Part shown: positions 60,769 through 64,000 of the stretch, one piece after another
How the letters are laid out: the number at the start of each line of letters is the position of its first letter
Position numbering within the stretch: position 1 is the stretch's first letter
Assembly: GCF_008727795.1 (NCBI RefSeq)
Contig: NZ_CP044222.1
Span: 4,030,001 to 4,094,000 of the forward strand
Direction: 5' to 3'
DNA from: Nitrincola iocasae
Lineage (GTDB): Bacteria; Pseudomonadota; Gammaproteobacteria; Pseudomonadales; Balneatricaceae
Length of the DNA: 64,000 bases
Made by a program: the position numbers and the translations under genes
The notes under the pieces: generated by a model
Databases searched by the model: none
What the model was told of the DNA's origin: nothing
The model's input: only the letters and a program-made list of their open reading frames with translations

Positions 60769-61565
60769 AGTCATTGTTGACACCTCAGAAAACTCTGAGT
60801 AGCTGGTGGTACGGCCTGTTGGCAGGTCTTCGTCGCGAGCAGGGCCAGGAGTTTGAAAGCCTGCCATTGGCCCTGGCACGCCTGGATCATCAGGGTGCTA
60901 TCCAGCAACTGAACAAAGGTTGGGAGGAACTGACCGGCTACTCGGCCCAGGAGTGTCTTTATCGTGCGCAGGTCAGCTTTGTGCATCCTGAGGACCAACC
61001 GCTGTGGAAGCAGACGCTGGTGCGATTGGCCAAGGCACCACTGGGTGCCTGGGAGCAGATGCAGTTGCGTTTTCTGACGCCTGGCGGCGAACGGCGCTGG
61101 GTTGAAGTAAGGATCAGGCATTACAGTCGAGGCTTTATCGTCAGCCTCGGTGATGCCACTTTGCAGGTGCAGGAGCAACAGGCGCTGGCAGCCAGCCATC
61201 GCAGCCTGTGTAATTTGCTCGATAGCCTGCCCGCGATGGTGTACCGCTGTCGTAATAACCGCCACTGGACCATGGAGTATGTCAGCCAAGGTTGCGTTGA
61301 TCTGACGGGTTATCGGCCGGATCAGTTGATTAATAGCCAGGTTGTCACCTTCAACAGCCTGATCCATCCAGAGGATCGGGACAGAGTCTGGACCGAGGTG
61401 CAGCAGAGCTTGCAGGCTAGTCGCCCGGTCTATCTGGACTACCGACTGATTACGGCTCAGGGCACTATTCGCACTGTCCATGAACGCGCCAGCGGTATCT
61501 TCTCGGACAATGGCGATGTGCTTGGGGTTGAGGGCATTATATTTGTTTCACCTGCGCCGCACTGA
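60765..61565 (+). CDS. Double-PAS-domain protein
   Basis: 266 residues, two PAS/PAC modules (about 35-145 and 150-265): LARLDHQGAIQQLNKGWEEL, VHPEDQPLWKQTLVRLA and MVYRCRNNRHWTMEYVSQGC, LIHPEDRDRVWTEVQQSL. There is no output domain, so it is probably an accessory sensor for the kinase/regulator pair it is coupled to (ATGA overlap). Confidence 0.88.
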   Translation: MKSLLTPQKTLSSWWYGLLAGLRREQGQEFESLPLALARLDHQGAIQQLNKGWEELTGYSAQECLYRAQVSFVHPEDQPLWKQTLVRLAKAPLGAWEQMQLRFLTPGGERRWVEVRIRHYSRGFIVSLGDATLQVQEQQALAASHRSLCNLLDSLPAMVYRCRNNRHWTMEYVSQGCVDLTGYRPDQLINSQVVTFNSLIHPEDRDRVWTEVQQSLQASRPVYLDYRLITAQGTIRTVHERASGIFSDNGDVLGVEGIIFVSPAPH

Positions 61566-61622
61566 TGGCTACTTATAGCTACCAACAGTAAAACTCCAGT
61601 AACAAACTACAGAGGACTTAAC

Positions 61623-62489
61623 ATGCAACACGATACTCACCACTTTATTCTTAAAGTCAGCTGCCCGGCTACCTCGGGCATCGTCGCGGCGGTGGCGTCT
61701 TATCTGTCTGATAACAGCTGTTACATCAGCGAAATGTCTCAGTTCGATGATGAATTCAGCGGTCGGTTTTTCATGCGCGCGGTGTTTCGTTTCAATGCTG
61801 GCCATGTAGGTGATATCAAGGCGATCCAGGCTGGGTTTGTTGAAGTGGCTGGCCGTTTCGACATGACCTGGGAGCTGCACAGCAGTGATGGTCCGATGCG
61901 GGTGCTGCTTATGGTGAGCAAGTTTGACCACTGTCTGACCGATCTGTTGTATCGTTACCACAAGGGCGAAATGGATATGCAGATTACCGCTATCGTCTCC
62001 AACCATCTGGATTTGCGCCCGATGGCTGAGCGAGAGGGTATCCGATTTGTGTATTTGCCAGTAACCAGGGAAAATAAGCTGCAGCAAGAGCAGCAACTGA
62101 TACAGCTAGTCGAGGAAACGGGTACGGAGCTGGTGGTGCTGGCGCGCTATATGCAAATTCTGTCTGATGACTTATGTAAACAGTTGGCCGGTCGGGCGAT
62201 TAATATCCACCACTCTTTCCTGCCCGGCTTTAAAGGCGCAAAGCCTTACCACCAGGCGTTTGACCGAGGGGTTAAACTGATTGGTGCCACAGCGCATTAT
62301 GTGACTTCAGATCTTGATGAGGGCCCGATCATCGAACAGGAAGTGCAGCGGGTGGATCATGGCTACAAACCCGAAGATCTAGTCAATATAGGTCGTGATA
62401 CCGAAACAGTAGCGTTGTCGAAAGCGGTAAAATACCATCTTGAGCATCGCGTATTTCTCAATCAGGACAAAACGGTGATTTTCCGATGA
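61623..62489 (+). CDS. purU: Formyltetrahydrofolate deformylase
   Basis: 288 residues. N-terminal ACT domain (about 8-85: [20 protein letters not shown]) and C-terminal formyltransferase-type domain with [35 protein letters not shown] and [20 protein letters not shown]; the catalytic Asp and His are present. Hydrolyses 10-formyl-THF to formate and THF. Overlaps folD by 4 bp (ATGA). In this setting it closes the route from methyl groups of methylated amines to formate. Confidence 0.94.
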   Translation: MQHDTHHFILKVSCPATSGIVAAVASYLSDNSCYISEMSQFDDEFSGRFFMRAVFRFNAGHVGDIKAIQAGFVEVAGRFDMTWELHSSDGPMRVLLMVSKFDHCLTDLLYRYHKGEMDMQITAIVSNHLDLRPMAEREGIRFVYLPVTRENKLQQEQQLIQLVEETGTELVVLARYMQILSDDLCKQLAGRAINIHHSFLPGFKGAKPYHQAFDRGVKLIGATAHYVTSDLDEGPIIEQEVQRVDHGYKPEDLVNIGRDTETVALSKAVKYHLEHRVFLNQDKTVIFR

Positions 62490-63382
62490 ATACACAGCTA
62501 GCATTGCAGGATGCGCCCTTTAAGCGCATTGATGGTAAACGCGCCTCGGCTCGGGTGCTATCTGAAGTGGCTGAACAGGTAAAGCAACTGCAACAGCAGG
62601 GTGCCCAGCCAGGTCTGGCGGTGGTGCTGATTGGCGAAGATCCGGCCAGTCAGGTGTATGTGCGCAATAAAGTACTGCGTGCTGCCGAGGTGGGTATCTA
62701 TTCCCTGGAACACAAGCTAGCCGCCGATACCACACAAGCCGACTTGTTGGCGCTGATCGATTCGTTGAATAACGACCCGCAAATTCATGGCATTCTGGTA
62801 CAGCTGCCCCTGCCTGAAGGTATGGATGAAACCCGAGTGTTGGAATCAATCAACCCATTGAAAGATGTGGATGGTTTTCACAGTAGCAATGTCGGTGGGC
62901 TGAGCCAGGGACGCAAGGTACTGACTCCCTGTACACCAGCGGGCTGCATGCGCTTGCTGCATGACACCTGCGGTGACCTGTCTGGTTTGCATGCGGTGGT
63001 GGTAGGACGCTCCAATATCGTCGGTAAACCTATGGCCGCCCTGCTGCTGCAAGCCAATTGCAGCGTGACCCTGGTGCATTCGCGCTCGCGGGATATAGAA
63101 CGCCTGTGTCGTGACGCCGATATTCTGGTTGCGGCGGTTGGTCGTCCGAAGATGATCAAGCGCGACTGGCTCAAGTCCGGTGCGGTAGTGATCGATGTCG
63201 GTATTAATCGCATTGCATCAGACAGTGGCACCCGGCTGGTGGGTGATGTCGACTACGAGGATGTCTACGATCAAGTGGCCGCGATTACGCCGGTTCCCGG
63301 TGGTGTTGGCCCGATGACCATTGCCATGCTGATGCAGAATACCCTGGACGCGGCGCGGATGCAGTTGAGCAAAGGCGAGTAG
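62486..63382 (+). CDS. folD: Methylene-THF dehydrogenase/cyclohydrolase FolD
   Basis: 298 residues. [37 protein letters not shown] with the catalytic Lys/Tyr region, the [20 protein letters not shown] block, [18 protein letters not shown] for NADP, and the terminal [20 protein letters not shown]. Converts 5,10-methylene-THF to 10-formyl-THF, the substrate of PurU. Likely a pathway-dedicated copy. Followed by a strong terminator. Confidence 0.95.
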   Translation: MNTQLALQDAPFKRIDGKRASARVLSEVAEQVKQLQQQGAQPGLAVVLIGEDPASQVYVRNKVLRAAEVGIYSLEHKLAADTTQADLLALIDSLNNDPQIHGILVQLPLPEGMDETRVLESINPLKDVDGFHSSNVGGLSQGRKVLTPCTPAGCMRLLHDTCGDLSGLHAVVVGRSNIVGKPMAALLLQANCSVTLVHSRSRDIERLCRDADILVAAVGRPKMIKRDWLKSGAVVIDVGINRIASDSGTRLVGDVDYEDVYDQVAAITPVPGGVGPMTIAMLMQNTLDAARMQLSKGE

Positions 63383-63402
63383 CAAACTCCCGGTTATGTT
63401 TT

Positions 63403-63443
63403 CTGCCCTCACATAGGGCGCGCAGCGCCCTATGTGAGGGCAG
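63403..63443 (+). terminator. Strong intrinsic terminator after folD
   Basis: CTGCCCTCACATAGGGCGC (63403-63421) and its exact complement (63425-63443) form a 19-bp stem with a 3-nt loop, followed by TTTTA. Confidence 0.9.
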
Positions 63444-63467
63444 TTTTACTTAGCGCCTCTTCCTAGC

Positions 63468-63482
63468 TGTGCATGATGCACA
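63468..63482 (+). promoter_or_regulatory. Upstream palindrome, possible enhancer site
   Basis: TGTGCAT-G-ATGCACA, a perfect 7-bp dyad about 55 bp upstream of the sigma-54 promoter; a related TGCCCAGTGCACA lies near 63576-63588. Confidence 0.5.
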
Positions 63483-63535
63483 ATTTATGCTTCGCAATCA
63501 GACCTGTTTTTTGTAGAAAGCCTCCCTTCATGCCA

Positions 63536-63551
63536 TGGCACACCTCTTGCT
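63536..63551 (+). promoter_or_regulatory. Sigma-54 promoter
   Basis: TGGCAC-ACCTC-TTGCT: GG (63537-63538) and GC (63549-63550) with exactly 10 bp between them, matching the -24/-12 consensus. 66 bp upstream of the dioxygenase ATG. Confidence 0.8.
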
Positions 63552-63616
63552 TTAACAACTAATACAGAAAGTTGCTATGTGCCCAGTGCACAGTCTTTTC
63601 AACGGGAGATGCTTGC

Positions 63617-64000
63617 ATGAACACGGTTATTACAGGGTTGGGGCCTCGCGCGGTTACCGCCTCTGGCCTGGACGCCAGAAGTCTCGATTTTTCAGAAATA
63701 CCCCAAATTGATATTTCACCCTTGTATGGCTCTGACCAACAGGCCCGCTTACGCGTGGGCGAAGAAGTTCGTACGGCGTGTACGCAGGTAGGGTTTTTTT
63801 ATGTCACCGGCCATCAGGTACCTCAAAGTGTTATTGATGCGACTTTCTCGGCGGCCAAAAGCTTCTTTGCCCTCCCCCTGAGTGAAAAAATCAAACTGGA
63901 CATTAATCGCTCAATGAATATGCGGGGCTATACCCCGTTATTGCATGAAAATACCAATGTTGAAGGTAAAGGAGATCTGCACGAAGGGTTTGATATCGCT
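63617..64000 (+). CDS. Isopenicillin-N-synthase-like 2-oxoglutarate/Fe(II) dioxygenase, N-terminal part
   Basis: 128 codons visible; the gene continues beyond the window. ATG preceded by CGGGAGATGCTTGC. The N-terminal DIOX_N domain is clear: IPQIDISPLYGSDQQARLRV, CTQVGFFYVTGHQVPQSVID, SFFALPLSEKIKLDINRSMN, RGYTPLLHENTNVEGKGDLH. The catalytic HxD...H is outside the window. Under a sigma-54 promoter, so probably controlled by an enhancer-binding protein, often linked to nitrogen or carbon source. Substrate unknown. Confidence 0.85.
   Translation, partial: MNTVITGLGPRAVTASGLDARSLDFSEIPQIDISPLYGSDQQARLRVGEEVRTACTQVGFFYVTGHQVPQSVIDATFSAAKSFFALPLSEKIKLDINRSMNMRGYTPLLHENTNVEGKGDLHEGFDIA

Overview
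The window is chromosomal DNA of a gammaproteobacterium, probably marine and Oceanospirillales-like. The evidence is a trimethylamine/TMAO/dimethylamine catabolic operon, a class GN (marine proteobacterial) sortase with its VIT/vWA target, a CreBC pair, and a long chromosomal integron with diverse attC sites. The genus is inference; no rRNA or tRNA is present.

Layout. 1-4.1 kb is a chromosomal flank: the end of a class III aminotransferase gene, a GntR regulator, a YjbQ-family gene, and a divergent XRE regulator/MFS exporter pair. About 4.1-50.1 kb is a sedentary integron array. It holds roughly 30 small cassettes, nearly all read on the minus strand, with over 20 recognisable attC sites of several sequence types. 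The integron platform is at its right end: an attI-like core near 50.12 kb, a sigma-70 promoter with a perfect LexA box at 50.39-50.43 kb, and an intI gene on the plus strand that has lost its middle third. The array therefore reads leftward from attI and is probably frozen in cis. Cassette cargo includes a CARB/RTG-type class A beta-lactamase, GNAT acetyltransferases, VOC proteins, LysE exporters, four toxin-antitoxin loci and many unknowns. Several cassettes carry their own regulator and promoter and run against the array (HxlR/NTF2-like/SDR, MarR/membrane protein, ParD-like/RelE-like, LysR/quinone reductase).

The array has been reshaped by mobile elements. There are two identical IS3-family copies with different 4-bp target duplications, and three IS1182-family elements all inserted at AACG in the R' core of attC sites. 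One complete and one truncated IS1111/IS110-type element sit beside attC R'' boxes and share a strongly conserved non-coding segment that may be a bridge RNA. An IS91-like element with a broken transposase lies between attI and the first cassette. Decay is widespread: internal deletions (intI, brnT, higB, an L,D-transpeptidase), in-frame stops (a DUF523 gene, a membrane protein gene, a GNAT gene) and a one-base frameshift (GFA). A 5-kb block at 34.7-39.8 kb (sortase, sortase target, creBC) looks like non-cassette DNA inside the array. It has a CreB-box-like site in front of the sortase target gene.

From 51.2 kb the chromosomal flank resumes as a methylated-amine module. The minus-strand operon tmm-tdm-dmmA-reductase-DUF3445-dmmD would convert trimethylamine to TMAO, dimethylamine and monomethylamine, releasing one-carbon units. 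Divergent to it is a plus-strand set: a cytosolic NarX-like kinase with a cysteine cluster, a NarL-type regulator and a double-PAS protein. These are followed by purU and folD, which would oxidise the folate-bound one-carbon units to formate. After a strong terminator, a sigma-54 promoter drives an isopenicillin-N-synthase-like dioxygenase that runs off the window.
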